A stretch of 64,000 bases of DNA from Scytolyngbya sp. HA4215-MV1. Lineage in GTDB: Bacteria > Cyanobacteriota > Cyanobacteriia > Leptolyngbyales > Leptolyngbyaceae. Positions within the stretch are counted from its first letter, which is position 1; the number at the start of each line of letters is the position of its first letter. This document shows, piece by piece, positions 25,933-36,837 of the stretch. Under the pieces are notes generated by a model. The model had not been told where the DNA came from and ran no database searches. It worked only from the letters and a program-made list of their open reading frames with translations. The translations under genes and the position numbers were made by a program. The DNA is taken from contig JAHHIA010000011.1 in NCBI GenBank assembly GCA_019359045.1, forward strand, positions 62,001 to 126,000, in the 5' to 3' direction.

Positions 25933-28722
25933 ATGCAAGCCTCTAAACCCGCGATCGCTGATCCGGCTTATGATATTTTTCGCCAAATTCGCTCTCCCCT
26001 TGATGCCATTTTTGCACCCAAAACAGTGGCTGTGATTGGTGCCACCGATCGCCTTGGCAGCGTTGGGCGCACTGTGCTATGGAACCTGATCAGTAGTCCT
26101 TTTGGGGGGACGGTGTTTCCGGTCAATCCGACTCGACAGAGTGTTTTGGGCATCAAAGCCTATCCCAGCATTGCAGATGTGCCAGAACCTGTTGATTTGG
26201 CATTGGTCGTGACTCCAGCGGTCACCGTGCCGGGGGTGATTCGAGCCTGTGTAGACGCTGGGGTGAAAGGAGCTATTATTATCTCAGCCGGATTTAAGGA
26301 AATTGGTGCGCCAGGGATCGCCTTAGAGCAAGAGATCCTGGCAGAGGCACGGCGAGGTAAATTGCGCTTGATCGGTCCCAACTGTTTAGGGGTCATGAGT
26401 CCCCATACAGGACTGAATGCAACCTTTGCTAGTACGATTGCTCGTCCTGGCAGTGTGGGGTTTATTAGTCAAAGTGGTGCGCTCTGTACCTCAATTTTGG
26501 ATTGGAGTTTTCGCGAAAATGTGGGGTTTAGTGCATTTATTTCGATCGGCTCGATGTTGGATGTTAACTGGGGAGATTTGATCGATTATTTGGGTGATGA
26601 TCCCAATACTCACAGCATCGTGATCTATATGGAGTCGATCGGAGATGCCCGGGCGTTTCTGTCCGCTGCCCGTGAAGTTGCCCTGACCAAGCCTATTATT
26701 GTGATTAAATCAGGCAGAACTGCGGCAGCCGCCCAAGCTGCGGCTTCGCATACTGGAGCACTGGCGGGTCGCGATGGAGTGCTGGATGCAGCTTTTCGTC
26801 GCTGTGGTGTATTGCGCGTTGACACGATTAACGATCTATTCAACATGGCAGAAGTGCTGGCGAAACAACCTCGTCCCAGAGGGCGTCGCCTAACGATTCT
26901 GACCAATGCCGGAGGACCTGGTGTTCTAGCAACCGATGCATTAATTCGGGGAGGGGGAGAATTAGCCGACCTGTCGCCTGAGACGATCGCGGCATTGGAT
27001 GCTATTCTGCCAGCCCATTGGAGCCACCAAAACCCGATCGATATTTTAGGGGATGCTGATCCCGATCGCTATGCCAAAGCGGTCGAAGTTGCTGCCAGCG
27101 ATCCCAATAGTGATGGATTATTGGTCATTCTGACGCCTCAATCGATGACTGATCCCACGGAAACCGCCATTCGTCTCAAAGCCCTAGTTCAAACTCAGTT
27201 AACAGCCTGCTTGCACAATAAAACTCTGCTTGCCAGTTGGATGGGGGGGGCCGAAGTCACACCAGGTGAAGAAATTCTCAATCAAGCTGGGATATTTACT
27301 TTCCCTTTCCCCGATACTGCTGCTCAGGTTTTTAACTACATGGGACGCTACAGTTACAGTCTGAAAGGACTGTATGAAACGCCAACCCTCCCCCCGGATG
27401 GAGAAGAAGATCAGGCACGAGCGGCTCAGATTCTCGACTTAGTGCAGCAGTCGGGACGAACCTTGTTAACCGAGTATGAGTCCAAGCAATTGCTCGCTGC
27501 GTATGGCATTCCAGTCGTAGCAACCGCGATCGCCCAGACTGAAACTGAAGCTGTGGAAATAGCCGATCGCATCGGTTATCCAGTTGTCCTTAAACTGTTT
27601 TCCGAAACCATCACCCATAAAACGGATGTGGGTGGCGTTCAGTTGAACCTAGCTCATGCAGAAGCCGTGCGTCAGGCATTCCAATCAATCCAAGCCTCGG
27701 TAGCACAGTGGGAAGCCACGCTAGATCCCAATGTTTTAGGGACCGCATCTACCCCGGCATTTCTGGGAGTTACGGTTCAGCCTATGCTGAAGCTAGAAGG
27801 TTATGAATTGATTATTGGGAGTTCTCTCGATCCCCAATTTGGACCCGTTTTGCTCTTTGGCAGTGGTGGGCAATTGGTTGAAGTGTTTCGTGATTCGGCA
27901 TTGGCACTGCCGCCACTCAACACCACCCTGGCGCGACGCATGATGGAGCAAACCCAAATTTACAAGGCATTACAGGGTGTGCGGGGGCGGGCGTCCATCG
28001 ACTTGGCAGCGCTGGAGCAATTGTTAGTGCTCTTTAGCCATCTGGTGGTGGAACATCCCTGGATCAAAGAAATCGACATTAACCCGTTGCTGGCTTCTCC
28101 AGACCAATTAATTGCGCTGGATGCCCGTGTGGTCTTGCATGACCCGACTACACCAGAATCTGAATTACCCAAACTGGCGATTCGTCCTTATCCTTTGCAA
28201 TATGCACGCGCCTGGACTTTGCGGAATGGCACACGGGTGGTAATTCGCCCCATCCGCCCAGAAGATGAGCCGTTGATGGTGCAGTTGCACCAAAACTTGT
28301 CGGAAGAAAGTGTGTATTTTCGTTATTTTCATATGATGGGTTTGAAGCATCGGATTTCCCACGATCGCCTCACTCGTATCTGTTTTATTGACTACGATCG
28401 CGAAATGGCACTGGTCGCGGACTACCAAAATCCTGAAACCCATCGCCATGAAATTTTGGCAGTGGGACGACTGAGTCAGGTGCACGGCAGCAATGAAGCC
28501 GAGTTTTCGATGTTAGTGGGCGATCGGCATCAGTGTCAGGGGCTGGGGACTGAACTGTTGCGACGGCTAGTCCAAGTAGGGCAGGATGAACGATTGGATT
28601 GCATTACGGCTGAAATCTTGGCTGAAAACCGTCCCATGCAGCGTGTTTGTGAAAAACTTAACTTTCAAATTGCCCGATCGCCAGAGCCAGAAATCGTTAA
28701 AGCAGTGCTATTTCTTTCTTAG
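25933..28722 (+). CDS. ADP-forming acyl-CoA synthetase fused to GNAT acetyltransferase
   Basis: A 929-residue fusion: CoA-binding domain (about 20-115, [20 protein letters not shown]), succinyl-CoA-ligase-like domains (about 120-460, [12 protein letters not shown]), ATP-grasp domain (about 490-710, [18 protein letters not shown]) and a C-terminal GNAT domain (about 745-925, [22 protein letters not shown]). This is the layout of Pat-type protein acetyltransferases, which acetylate lysines of acetyl-CoA synthetases and other enzymes; the ligase part may be regulatory. ATG at 25933 is preferred to a TTG at 25894. The last 26 bases overlap the end of the convergent P450 gene. Confidence 0.88.
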   Translation: MQASKPAIADPAYDIFRQIRSPLDAIFAPKTVAVIGATDRLGSVGRTVLWNLISSPFGGTVFPVNPTRQSVLGIKAYPSIADVPEPVDLALVVTPAVTVPGVIRACVDAGVKGAIIISAGFKEIGAPGIALEQEILAEARRGKLRLIGPNCLGVMSPHTGLNATFASTIARPGSVGFISQSGALCTSILDWSFRENVGFSAFISIGSMLDVNWGDLIDYLGDDPNTHSIVIYMESIGDARAFLSAAREVALTKPIIVIKSGRTAAAAQAAASHTGALAGRDGVLDAAFRRCGVLRVDTINDLFNMAEVLAKQPRPRGRRLTILTNAGGPGVLATDALIRGGGELADLSPETIAALDAILPAHWSHQNPIDILGDADPDRYAKAVEVAASDPNSDGLLVILTPQSMTDPTETAIRLKALVQTQLTACLHNKTLLASWMGGAEVTPGEEILNQAGIFTFPFPDTAAQVFNYMGRYSYSLKGLYETPTLPPDGEEDQARAAQILDLVQQSGRTLLTEYESKQLLAAYGIPVVATAIAQTETEAVEIADRIGYPVVLKLFSETITHKTDVGGVQLNLAHAEAVRQAFQSIQASVAQWEATLDPNVLGTASTPAFLGVTVQPMLKLEGYELIIGSSLDPQFGPVLLFGSGGQLVEVFRDSALALPPLNTTLARRMMEQTQIYKALQGVRGRASIDLAALEQLLVLFSHLVVEHPWIKEIDINPLLASPDQLIALDARVVLHDPTTPESELPKLAIRPYPLQYARAWTLRNGTRVVIRPIRPEDEPLMVQLHQNLSEESVYFRYFHMMGLKHRISHDRLTRICFIDYDREMALVADYQNPETHRHEILAVGRLSQVHGSNEAEFSMLVGDRHQCQGLGTELLRRLVQVGQDERLDCITAEILAENRPMQRVCEKLNFQIARSPEPEIVKAVLFLS

Positions 28723-30070
28723 GAATCAATCCATTTTCGATCACTTTCATCCGAACACCCCCTGCCGGAGCCAGGGTAAACCCACGGCGTTGCAACTGGA
28801 CTGGCTGCTTTTCTGCCAGGTTAAATTGTACCTGAGCAATGGCCGTTGCCAGCACCAATTTCATTTCCAACTGTGCCAATGCGTAGCCCAAACAGCGACG
28901 GTTCCCTCCGCCAAAGGGTAAGTATTCAGAGGCAGAATATTGCCGTTCAAAAAAGCGTTCTGGTTGAAATTGGTGCGGTGCTGGGTAGAGATCTTCTCGA
29001 TAATGCACCAGGTAAATGCTGGGCATGAGGGTGGTTTCGGCATCGTAGAATTGCCCTGCGATCGTCATTGCCGATTTAGTAATCCGGGGGAATAACACCG
29101 GGATCACCGGATACATTCGCAAGGTTTCCTGGCACACAGCGTTGAGATAAGGCAGTTGGGCAACTTCCATTGGATTGGGATCATCGCCCAATTGCACCAG
29201 TTCCCACTGCAGTTTTTTCAAAATTTCGGGATGCTTGTGGATTTCGTAGAATGCCCAGGCAAGCAGGATCGCTGTAGTTTCATGTCCTGCTAACAGCAGG
29301 GTGAGAAGTTCATCCCGTAACTCTTCATCACTCATGGGTTGTCCGTTTTCGTCTCGTGCCGCCATCATTAAACTGAGGATATCTGTGGAGAGTTCAGCCC
29401 CCATGGTTCGGCGCTCTTCAATTTCTGCCTGAAGTAAATTATGAATTTGTTGCTGGCGCTGTTTCATTTTGCCCCAGGGAGTCCAGGGACCCCAGTCTTT
29501 TTGAAGAAAGCGCAAAAACAACAGGCTGGAACTGAGGGGAGAATCGGTCATATTGCTCCAGTCAATCAACAGTGGTTTGATCTGCTGGTAGCGTTCTCCT
29601 TCACTCAGCCCAAAGACGATTTGCAAAATCACTTCCAGGCTAATCTGCTGCATGGCAGTGCGCGCGATCAACGATTGACCAGGTTGCCACTGGCTGGCAA
29701 TTTGCTGAGTAATCTGGCAAATCTTTTGGGCATAGGTCTGGAGCCGATCGCCATGGAAAGGGGGCATCAGAAGTTTGCGTTCGCGACGGTGACGATCGCC
29801 ATCCAACAGCATTAGCGAATTGCTACCAATCAGCGGTCTAGCCAGCTCATTAGCGCGTCCTGCATCAAAGCAACGCGCATCCTGGCTGAAAATTTCTTGC
29901 AATGCTTGCGGGTTACCCATGATCACATACGGTCCCATGCCACTCAAGCAAAGCGTGAAAATATCGCCATACTTTTTCTGACAACGCACCTGAAATTTAA
30001 TGGGATCAGCAATCCAGGTAATCAGCTGCCACCAGGGTGGGCTGGTCACGCAATTGGGTAATTGGCTCAC
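28697..30070 (-). CDS. Cytochrome P450, CYP110-like
   Basis: A 457-residue P450. The I-helix AGHETT motif, the K-helix ETLR (ExxR) motif and the heme loop [10 protein letters not shown] with Cys393 as thiolate ligand are all intact. The sequence resembles the cyanobacterial CYP110 family, several of whose members oxidise fatty acids or terpenes; the family number is from memory. The start is a GTG at 30068-30070 behind GGAGGGGGAG, an excellent ribosome site. There is no N-terminal membrane anchor. The 3' end overlaps the convergent synthetase/GNAT gene by 26 bases; a hydrolase gene is divergent at 30201. Confidence 0.92.
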   Translation of the reverse strand: MSQLPNCVTSPPWWQLITWIADPIKFQVRCQKKYGDIFTLCLSGMGPYVIMGNPQALQEIFSQDARCFDAGRANELARPLIGSNSLMLLDGDRHRRERKLLMPPFHGDRLQTYAQKICQITQQIASQWQPGQSLIARTAMQQISLEVILQIVFGLSEGERYQQIKPLLIDWSNMTDSPLSSSLLFLRFLQKDWGPWTPWGKMKQRQQQIHNLLQAEIEERRTMGAELSTDILSLMMAARDENGQPMSDEELRDELLTLLLAGHETTAILLAWAFYEIHKHPEILKKLQWELVQLGDDPNPMEVAQLPYLNAVCQETLRMYPVIPVLFPRITKSAMTIAGQFYDAETTLMPSIYLVHYREDLYPAPHQFQPERFFERQYSASEYLPFGGGNRRCLGYALAQLEMKLVLATAIAQVQFNLAEKQPVQLQRRGFTLAPAGGVRMKVIENGLIPKKEIALL

Positions 30071-30200
30071 GGCAATGCTCCCCCTCCAGGTCTGAGAATG
30101 TTCTTACTCTAGCAAAGCCTTTCATTTCAGGTGCTAGGAACCCTTGCATCGACCCTGTTACTAATGATTGCTTCTACTGAGAAAGCAATTTTCTTGAGCC

Positions 30201-31958
30201 ATGATGGAACTAGGAGAAGATCTGGACGACACCATTGTCATTCATAGACGAAGGTGCCTTATGGGCTACGTAAATTCTCCACCCGATCATCCCACTTCCC
30301 CCTCTAAAAAAACGACCTTAAAGTATCTTAAGATGCTTTTCCTGCAAGCTTTACGGCAAACCAAAGGGTTTCTTGAGGCACAAAAGTTACCCTACGTGGC
30401 CAACAAAGCTTGCTCTGTCTATATTGGTACCACTGATAAAGCTCATCAGGCCAAATGTCGTCACCTTTTACAAACTCGTTTGGAGCTAAACCCTGCCCAA
30501 CTGCACCGTTTTTTCCACACCACAACGGGGGAAAAGTTATTGGCGTGGTTTGAGCGCTTCTTTCACTTACCGGACGATCGTCCCAATTCATCGGGCTTCA
30601 AGGATTTATTACTCCAGATGGCAGCTGATCCAGAAGGGTTGTCGATTCTCAGCTTTGTGGATCGGTTTCCCCAGACTTTGCAACTCAACCTCGATCAATT
30701 GCTACTGACTGCAAAGCGTGTAGAACTGTTGCTGAAAGAAACGGATGCCATGATCGCGATCATTCGAGAATTGGCGATCGGCGAAACTCAGGCAGAGAAG
30801 GAGTTAGCAAGCGCAGTTTATTTTGCCGATCGCATCGATTTGCGGCAACCAGGTCCTTTTGCGGTGAAGCAATTTATTTTGCTTTTAGAAAAAACGACTG
30901 GAACTGCTGCCCACGCAAATTTGTCCCCTTTGCGCGTCTCTTGCTATCAACCCGAACCGTTGCCTACGGGACAAGTTCCGGTGATTATTCAGTCACACGG
31001 TTTAGCCTCTAATCCAGAAGAACTGGCTCCCTATGCCGAACATCTGGCATCCTATGGCTATTTTGTTGCCGCGCCGCAACATCCTGGTAGCGATGCAGAA
31101 CAGGTACGCAATATGCTGGCGGGTAACACACAGGAATTGTTTAAGCTGACAGAGTTTGTCGATCGTCCGTTGGATATTCGGGATCTCTTGGATGAATTGG
31201 AGCAGTGCAACGCTAGTGAATTTGAGAATAAGCTGAATTTGAATGCTGTAGGGGTGATGGGTGACTCGTTTGGGGCTTACACAGCGTTTGCTTTGGCAGG
31301 CGCAGAGATCCAGTTTGATAAGTTGGAAGTCGCCTGTGGGATGGCAAGTGCTGATCCAAATATTTCGCTCTTGTTGCAATGCGAAGCCCTGGAATTGCCC
31401 CGGCAATCGTATGACTTGAGAGACGATCGGGTGCAAGCCATTTTTTCCATGGATTCAGTCGGTAGCGAAGTGTTTGGTCAACAAGGCATTGCCAAAATCC
31501 AGATTCCCACTTGCCTAATTGCTGGGAGTCATGATGCAGCCGCACCCCTGGCACTCGAACAAGTGCGGATTTTTCAGTGGCTCACATGCTCAAATCATGC
31601 TTTAGCCCTGGTGCAGGGAAAGGCTCATATTCAAGATGTCAAACGTCTAGTCAACACCCTGGATTTGCAAATTAAAATGACTCCGTCATCGGTAACCCTT
31701 GCTCAGAACCGATACTTTGAACAATATACCAAAGCACTGTGTCTTGCTTTCTTTAGCCAATATTTGGCATTCCCAAATGATGCTTTCCCTCGCTTTAGTG
31801 CCAGTTATGCAGCTTATCTCAGTCATCCCCCAAGTGATTTGTGGCTCATTAGCCAGACCTCAAGCCCGCTGCTAAAACAGAAATTGCAAGCGTTGGATAC
31901 CACGCGACTGGTTGATGAAATGACTTTTTCTCGGAGACACGATCATGTCACAGGTTGA
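30201..31958 (+). CDS. Alpha/beta hydrolase with DUF1400-like N-terminal domain
   Basis: A 585-residue protein. Residues about 70-190 match the DUF1400 region found before cyanobacterial hydrolases (LLQTRLELNPAQLHRFFHT, MAADPEGLSILSFVDRFP). The alpha/beta hydrolase domain follows (about 245-500): oxyanion-hole SHGLAS (265-270), nucleophile Ser356 in GDSFGAY, and likely Asp and His in AGSHDAAAP and GKAHIQD. Unlike the family members I recall, it has no signal peptide and the first part of DUF1400 is altered. The start is uncertain: ATG at 30261, behind GAAGG, is an alternative. It overlaps the next hydrolase gene by 14 bases. Probably an esterase or lipase. Confidence 0.8.
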   Translation: MMELGEDLDDTIVIHRRRCLMGYVNSPPDHPTSPSKKTTLKYLKMLFLQALRQTKGFLEAQKLPYVANKACSVYIGTTDKAHQAKCRHLLQTRLELNPAQLHRFFHTTTGEKLLAWFERFFHLPDDRPNSSGFKDLLLQMAADPEGLSILSFVDRFPQTLQLNLDQLLLTAKRVELLLKETDAMIAIIRELAIGETQAEKELASAVYFADRIDLRQPGPFAVKQFILLLEKTTGTAAHANLSPLRVSCYQPEPLPTGQVPVIIQSHGLASNPEELAPYAEHLASYGYFVAAPQHPGSDAEQVRNMLAGNTQELFKLTEFVDRPLDIRDLLDELEQCNASEFENKLNLNAVGVMGDSFGAYTAFALAGAEIQFDKLEVACGMASADPNISLLLQCEALELPRQSYDLRDDRVQAIFSMDSVGSEVFGQQGIAKIQIPTCLIAGSHDAAAPLALEQVRIFQWLTCSNHALALVQGKAHIQDVKRLVNTLDLQIKMTPSSVTLAQNRYFEQYTKALCLAFFSQYLAFPNDAFPRFSASYAAYLSHPPSDLWLISQTSSPLLKQKLQALDTTRLVDEMTFSRRHDHVTG

Positions 31959-32847
31959 GCCGTTACAAGTTGAAGGCACATTTCCAGGCGCGGATGGTCT
32001 GGAGCTTTACTATCGAAGCTGGCATCCGCCGGTGCCACCTCAAGCAGTTTTGGGGATTGTGCATGGCTTGGGCAGCCATAGTGGTTGGTTCGACTCTATC
32101 GGGGAGGCATTGCTGCCACGAGGTTATGGAGTTTATGGGTTTGATTTGCGTGGACATGGACGATCGCCAGGACAACGGGGTCATATTCGCCACTGGGCAG
32201 AGTTTCGGGCAGACTTTGACCATTTTTGGCAATTGATGCACCGCCAACATCCCCACCTGCCCTGCTTTGTTTTGGGACATAGCCTGGGAGCCATCATCGT
32301 ATTGGACGATGCTTTGCGTACTCCTCAACGACTATCCGGCATAATTGCGATGGCTCCGGCACTGACCCCGGTAGGCGTCCCGCCCCTACGGTTAGCGATC
32401 GGACGGTTGCTTTCCCAGGTCTATCCGCGCTTTACGCTCAACAGCGGGATTTCCAAAAGTGCGGGTTCTCATGATCCAGCGATCGTGGCGGCTTATCTCA
32501 ACGACCCCCTTCGGCACACCAAAGGAACCGCCCGGTTAGCCACGGAATTTCTTCAAACTGTCCGGTGGATTCAGACCCATCTCCAACGGTTGCAAACGCC
32601 AATTTTGATCTTGCACGGCAGTGATGATGGGGTGGCACTACCTGCCAGTAGTCGATGGCTGTTTGAGCAAATTTCATTCATGGATAAGGAATATCGCGAA
32701 TATCCAGGTGGCTATCACGATTTGCACAACGATCTGGAGGCACCGCTCGTCGCCGCAGATATTGCCAACTGGCTCGATCGTCACGTGCGTGGAGAACGCC
32801 CGATTTGTAAACTTAGCGATCGGCGTCTGCTTATCTCGCATCACTAG
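31945..32847 (+). CDS. Alpha/beta hydrolase, monoacylglycerol-lipase type
   Basis: A 300-residue soluble hydrolase of the lysophospholipase/monoacylglycerol lipase group. The oxyanion-hole HGLGSHSGW, nucleophile Ser113 in LGHSLGA, Asp in LHGSDDGVALP and His in GGYHDLHND form a complete catalytic set. The YGFDLRGHGRSPGQRGH stretch is typical of the group. GGAG lies 8 bases before the ATG, and the gene overlaps the end of the preceding hydrolase by 14 bases, so the two are co-translated and probably act on related lipid esters. Confidence 0.88.
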   Translation: MSQVEPLQVEGTFPGADGLELYYRSWHPPVPPQAVLGIVHGLGSHSGWFDSIGEALLPRGYGVYGFDLRGHGRSPGQRGHIRHWAEFRADFDHFWQLMHRQHPHLPCFVLGHSLGAIIVLDDALRTPQRLSGIIAMAPALTPVGVPPLRLAIGRLLSQVYPRFTLNSGISKSAGSHDPAIVAAYLNDPLRHTKGTARLATEFLQTVRWIQTHLQRLQTPILILHGSDDGVALPASSRWLFEQISFMDKEYREYPGGYHDLHNDLEAPLVAADIANWLDRHVRGERPICKLSDRRLLISHH

Positions 32848-32860
32848 TGGTCTGTCAAGA

Positions 32861-32893
32861 CTGTTTTGAGGGGTTGAAAACCCCTCAAAACAG
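32861..32893. terminator. 15-bp perfect hairpin between convergent genes
   Basis: CTGTTTTGAGGGGTT pairs perfectly with its complement across a GAA loop, 13 bases after the hydrolase stop and 105 bases from the end of the convergent kinase gene. There is no long T-run on either strand, so it may work as a bidirectional 3'-end structure or be a repeat. Confidence 0.6.
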
Positions 32894-32997
32894 CTTAAAA
32901 ATGGATTTTTGTAGATTTGAGTAACCCTTCCAATCGATGTCTACAGGATCGGGTTCAACCCTATCAACCAGATGTCTAGATGGCACATAGGTCCGAT

Positions 32998-35900
32998 TTA
33001 CTGGAGACGCTCGCTGGAATCTGCCTCCGACGATAGAAGTTGATGGATTCGGGTCGCCAACTGGGTCAAACGCACAGGTTTGGTGAAGTAATCAGTCGCA
33101 CCTGCTGCCAGACATTGTTCGCGATCGCCTGGCATCGCTAGCGCAGTGAGTGCAATGATGGGCACCTGGATCAAGGTTGAATCGGCTCGTAATTGTCGAA
33201 TTGCTTCCAGTCCATCCATCCCTGGCATTTGAATATCCATCAAAATCAAGTCGGGGTGATGGGTTTGGATTAAGTCAATGGCTTCCTGTCCGTTGCCTGC
33301 TAAAAGTAAGCGATACCCACGCATTTCCAAATAGGCAGACATCGTTTCGATATTGGCAGGGTTGTCTTCGGCTAAAAGAATCAGGGGAGCCAAGGGAGAA
33401 TTGGCAGGGGCTGTACTGGAAATCTCCTCAGTCTCCAAGCTAGCGGTGGTCGAGTGAGATGACGGGGTTGGCATAGAGCGAGATGGGGGCGGCTCTGGGG
33501 AGGAGAGGAGCGATCGATTAGTTGGCTCGATCTCGCAACCCTGAGCAGGAATTCGCACTGTAAAGCAACTTCCGCATCCCGGTTCGCTCTGAACTGTGAC
33601 CTCACCACCGTGCAACTCTACAATTTGACGCACTAAGGCAAGACCCAATCCAGTCCCGTTGTATTGACGGTTCAGCTTACCATCGATTTGCACAAATGCT
33701 TGAAAGAGCTGCGGAAAATATTCTGGCGCAATGCCAATCCCTGTATCGACCACAGCAAACTCAAGCCAGCAGCCTGAGGCTTTCAGGGAATCAGCATGAT
33801 CCTCTATTCGACTGTTGACCTCCAGGGTCACAGCCCCTCCTTCGGGCGTGAACTTCACAGCATTATTGAGCAAGTTGATGAGTACTTGACGCAAGCGACG
33901 ATCGTCCGCCTGAATACTATGAACGTTAGTAGCAATCTGACTCGTCAGGCGAATATTTTTCTTGAGTGCCATTTGCCGCACAAAAGTGAGGCTGTTATTG
34001 CACAGACTACGAATCGACACTTCGCTGATGTCGAGTTCCAATTTGCCAGACTCAATCTTCGACAGATCGAGAATGTCATTAATTAGCTCTAGCAAATGTT
34101 GACCACTTCGTTCAATGGTGGCGATCGCTTTTTTCTGAGCATCGTTCAGTGCCCCGAAGACTTCTTCCAGGAGTCCTTCTGACATCCCTAAGATCGCATT
34201 GAGGGGAGTGCGCAATTCATGACTCATGTTCGCCAAAAATTCATCTTTAAGACGAGTCGCACGCATCAGCTCAGCATTGGTTTGGATCAGTTGTTCGTGG
34301 CTCTGGCGGAGTTTTTCTTCTGCCTGTTTGCGATCGCGGTTATCGACCAGGGTGGCTCGATTGCAGAGATAGTTCCCATGTTCATCTTTGAGCGCAAACG
34401 CACTAATCAATACAGGCAAAATGCTGCCATCTTTACAGAGCATGTCATATTCTAGATTTTTGACCCGCCCCTGTTGTTGAAAATCGGCATGATCTTGCAC
34501 GAAAGCGTGACCACTAGCTTCGGTGAAGAATCGCATAATCGGCTGACCCAGCATTTCTTCACGGGTATACCCCAACCATTGCAATTCGGTTTCGTTGACT
34601 TTGAGGTAACGACCATCTGGATCGAGGGAGTGGTAACCGCAAGGGGCATTGTTATACAGATCCTCAACTTCACGGGTGTAGGTTTCTAGTGCTTCTTCGA
34701 TGTGTTTACGAACCGTGATGTCAGTCAAGGTCCCAACATAACCGAGCAAGTTGCCATTTGCGTCAATTTCAGGCAATGTCTGGCTATAGGTCCAAACCAT
34801 CTGACCGTCAGGACGGAGATGCCGACATTCTGTCTGATAGCCTGTACCGATTCCTTCTCCCTGTTCAAATTTCTTCGCCCAGTCTTGGAAGATACGATCG
34901 CGATCTTCAGGATGCAAGGTCTGAAAACAGCCCATTCCCAGCGCTTCTTCGATCGGTCTGCCCATCATTTCAGACCAGCGATCGTTGACATAAACGCATT
35001 GTCCTGCGGCCTCTTGGCGGAAAATCACGACGGGTACTGCTTCGGTTAAGGTGGCATAACGCTGCTCACTTTCTCGCAGGGCTGCTTCAGCTTGCTTGAG
35101 ATCGGTGATGTCAAAGTGACAACCAATCACACGGGCGGGCTTGCCCTCGGCATCCCACTCAATCACTCTTCCAGAGCAGATAACCCAAACCGTGGACCCA
35201 TTTTTGTGGTGGTATCTTAGCTCGTTATAGTAAGGAATTTGTCCTCGGCTCTGCACATGTTGCTCGAAGCTTTCTATTGCCTTCGGTAAATCTTCTGAAA
35301 AGATTAATTGCTTCCATGTGTTTGGCGAATTGGGCAATTCATGGTCTTCGTAGCCAAACATTTGCTTGAAACGCGGACTGATATATTGGTGAGCATTGGG
35401 AATATCGGCTTCCCAGTAGCCTGCCAGTATCGTTTCGAGAATGTTTTCCAGAAGGGTGAGTTGTCCCCGCATCTTTTCAGTTTCCAGGCGTTCGGCTTCT
35501 GCCTGTCTACGATCGGTGATGTCTTCAATCACTGCCATCAGATAGGCAGGTTGATTAGAAAAATCATGAACCACAGAAACCGTAATGTTCGTCCAAATAA
35601 AGGATCGATCTTTGCGAAGATAGCGTTTTTCTATCGAATAGGTTGATAGGTTGCCACTGATCAGTTGGTGAGTTGCTTCTAGATCGGCTGCGAGATGATC
35701 GGGATGGGTGATTTCCTGAAACGTCAGGGTTTGTAGCTCTGCTTGCGAATATCCCACAATGTCGCAAAAGCGTTGATTAACCCGCAGGAACTTGCCAGCA
35801 AATGAGACATGGGTGATGCCAACCGCTGCTTGTTCAAAGGTGTTACGAAATCGCTGTTCGCTTTCTCGCAAGAATATTTCGGCTTGTTTACGCTCGGCTA

Positions 35901-36837
35901 ACTCAATTTGGATTTGTTGGTAGGTGCTTGCCTGCTGAATCGCGATCGCAATTTGCACTGCCAGTTGATCGAGCAACTCTAACTCGACTGTGTGCCAATG
36001 ACGGGGAGCAGAACATTGGTGAGCAATTAGCAAACCCCACAATTGATTGTTCACCAGAATGGGCACGACCAAGTTGGCTTTGACTTCAAATTGTTCTAAA
36101 AGCTGGATATGACAAGGAGTTAAGCCTGCTTGATAGATATTCTCGATCGCCCGCTTTTTCCCGTGAGCATAATTTTCTCCTGCCGTCCGTTGAAAGCAGG
36201 TATCTTCAATAAGTGCGTGCAACGATACAGTCCAATTGGGTTGTACCGACTCAGCCACAACCTCACCGCTCATATCTGGCTGAAATTGATAGACCAGCAC
36301 CCGATCGGCTTTGAGAAATTGGCGGACTTCAGTAGTCGTGGTATTCAGAATCTCATCCAGATTCAACGATTGCCGGATGCGAAGGGCGATCGTAGCAATC
36401 AATTGTTGCTGATCTCGACCTTGCTCAAGTTGTTGGGTCAGATGCATGCGTTCGACCGCGTTATGAACCGAGCGTTGCAAACTGGCAGAGGTTAATTGAT
36501 CTTTGATCAAATAATCCTGCGCCCCATTTTTCATTGCATTGATTGCAAAATCCAGAACATTCTGCCCGGTCAACATAATGACAGTAGACTGAGCAGGACT
36601 CAACCGCCTTCTGAACTGTTGCAAACAGTTTAGACCATTGAGATCAGGCAAGCACCAGTCCAACAAAACCAGGTCAGGAATTTGATTTTGACACCACTCT
36701 AAAGCCTCTGTTGCGGTTTCAGCTTCCACAAACTGGTAATTGTAGAAGTTATCTTGGTTGAGAAACCGACGATAAGTCATTCGGTCTTCAACGCAATCAT
36801 CCACCAATAGCAGGGTAAGGCGAGAGGCTTTACTCAT
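32998..36837 (-). CDS. Hybrid sensor kinase with DXCF cyanobacteriochrome-like GAF
   Basis: Domain order in 1279 residues: receiver (about 6-125, Asp60), GAF (140-305), four PAS domains (about 320-445, 455-580, 590-710, 720-840), HisKA (His873, MSHELRTP), HATPase (Asn992, DTGIGI 1031-1036, GTGLGL 1061-1066), then a second receiver (1150-1275, Asp1201, Lys1253). The GAF has DTCF (Asp212-Phe215) and CH (Cys242-His243), exactly 28 residues between the two Cys, plus ANLVVPI and LWGLLIAHQC. This is the signature of dual-cysteine blue/green-type cyanobacteriochromes. A kinase with receivers at both ends suggests a phosphorelay; no partner is adjacent. Confidence 0.93.
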   Translation of the reverse strand: MSKASRLTLLLVDDCVEDRMTYRRFLNQDNFYNYQFVEAETATEALEWCQNQIPDLVLLDWCLPDLNGLNCLQQFRRRLSPAQSTVIMLTGQNVLDFAINAMKNGAQDYLIKDQLTSASLQRSVHNAVERMHLTQQLEQGRDQQQLIATIALRIRQSLNLDEILNTTTTEVRQFLKADRVLVYQFQPDMSGEVVAESVQPNWTVSLHALIEDTCFQRTAGENYAHGKKRAIENIYQAGLTPCHIQLLEQFEVKANLVVPILVNNQLWGLLIAHQCSAPRHWHTVELELLDQLAVQIAIAIQQASTYQQIQIELAERKQAEIFLRESEQRFRNTFEQAAVGITHVSFAGKFLRVNQRFCDIVGYSQAELQTLTFQEITHPDHLAADLEATHQLISGNLSTYSIEKRYLRKDRSFIWTNITVSVVHDFSNQPAYLMAVIEDITDRRQAEAERLETEKMRGQLTLLENILETILAGYWEADIPNAHQYISPRFKQMFGYEDHELPNSPNTWKQLIFSEDLPKAIESFEQHVQSRGQIPYYNELRYHHKNGSTVWVICSGRVIEWDAEGKPARVIGCHFDITDLKQAEAALRESEQRYATLTEAVPVVIFRQEAAGQCVYVNDRWSEMMGRPIEEALGMGCFQTLHPEDRDRIFQDWAKKFEQGEGIGTGYQTECRHLRPDGQMVWTYSQTLPEIDANGNLLGYVGTLTDITVRKHIEEALETYTREVEDLYNNAPCGYHSLDPDGRYLKVNETELQWLGYTREEMLGQPIMRFFTEASGHAFVQDHADFQQQGRVKNLEYDMLCKDGSILPVLISAFALKDEHGNYLCNRATLVDNRDRKQAEEKLRQSHEQLIQTNAELMRATRLKDEFLANMSHELRTPLNAILGMSEGLLEEVFGALNDAQKKAIATIERSGQHLLELINDILDLSKIESGKLELDISEVSIRSLCNNSLTFVRQMALKKNIRLTSQIATNVHSIQADDRRLRQVLINLLNNAVKFTPEGGAVTLEVNSRIEDHADSLKASGCWLEFAVVDTGIGIAPEYFPQLFQAFVQIDGKLNRQYNGTGLGLALVRQIVELHGGEVTVQSEPGCGSCFTVRIPAQGCEIEPTNRSLLSSPEPPPSRSMPTPSSHSTTASLETEEISSTAPANSPLAPLILLAEDNPANIETMSAYLEMRGYRLLLAGNGQEAIDLIQTHHPDLILMDIQMPGMDGLEAIRQLRADSTLIQVPIIALTALAMPGDREQCLAAGATDYFTKPVRLTQLATRIHQLLSSEADSSERLQ

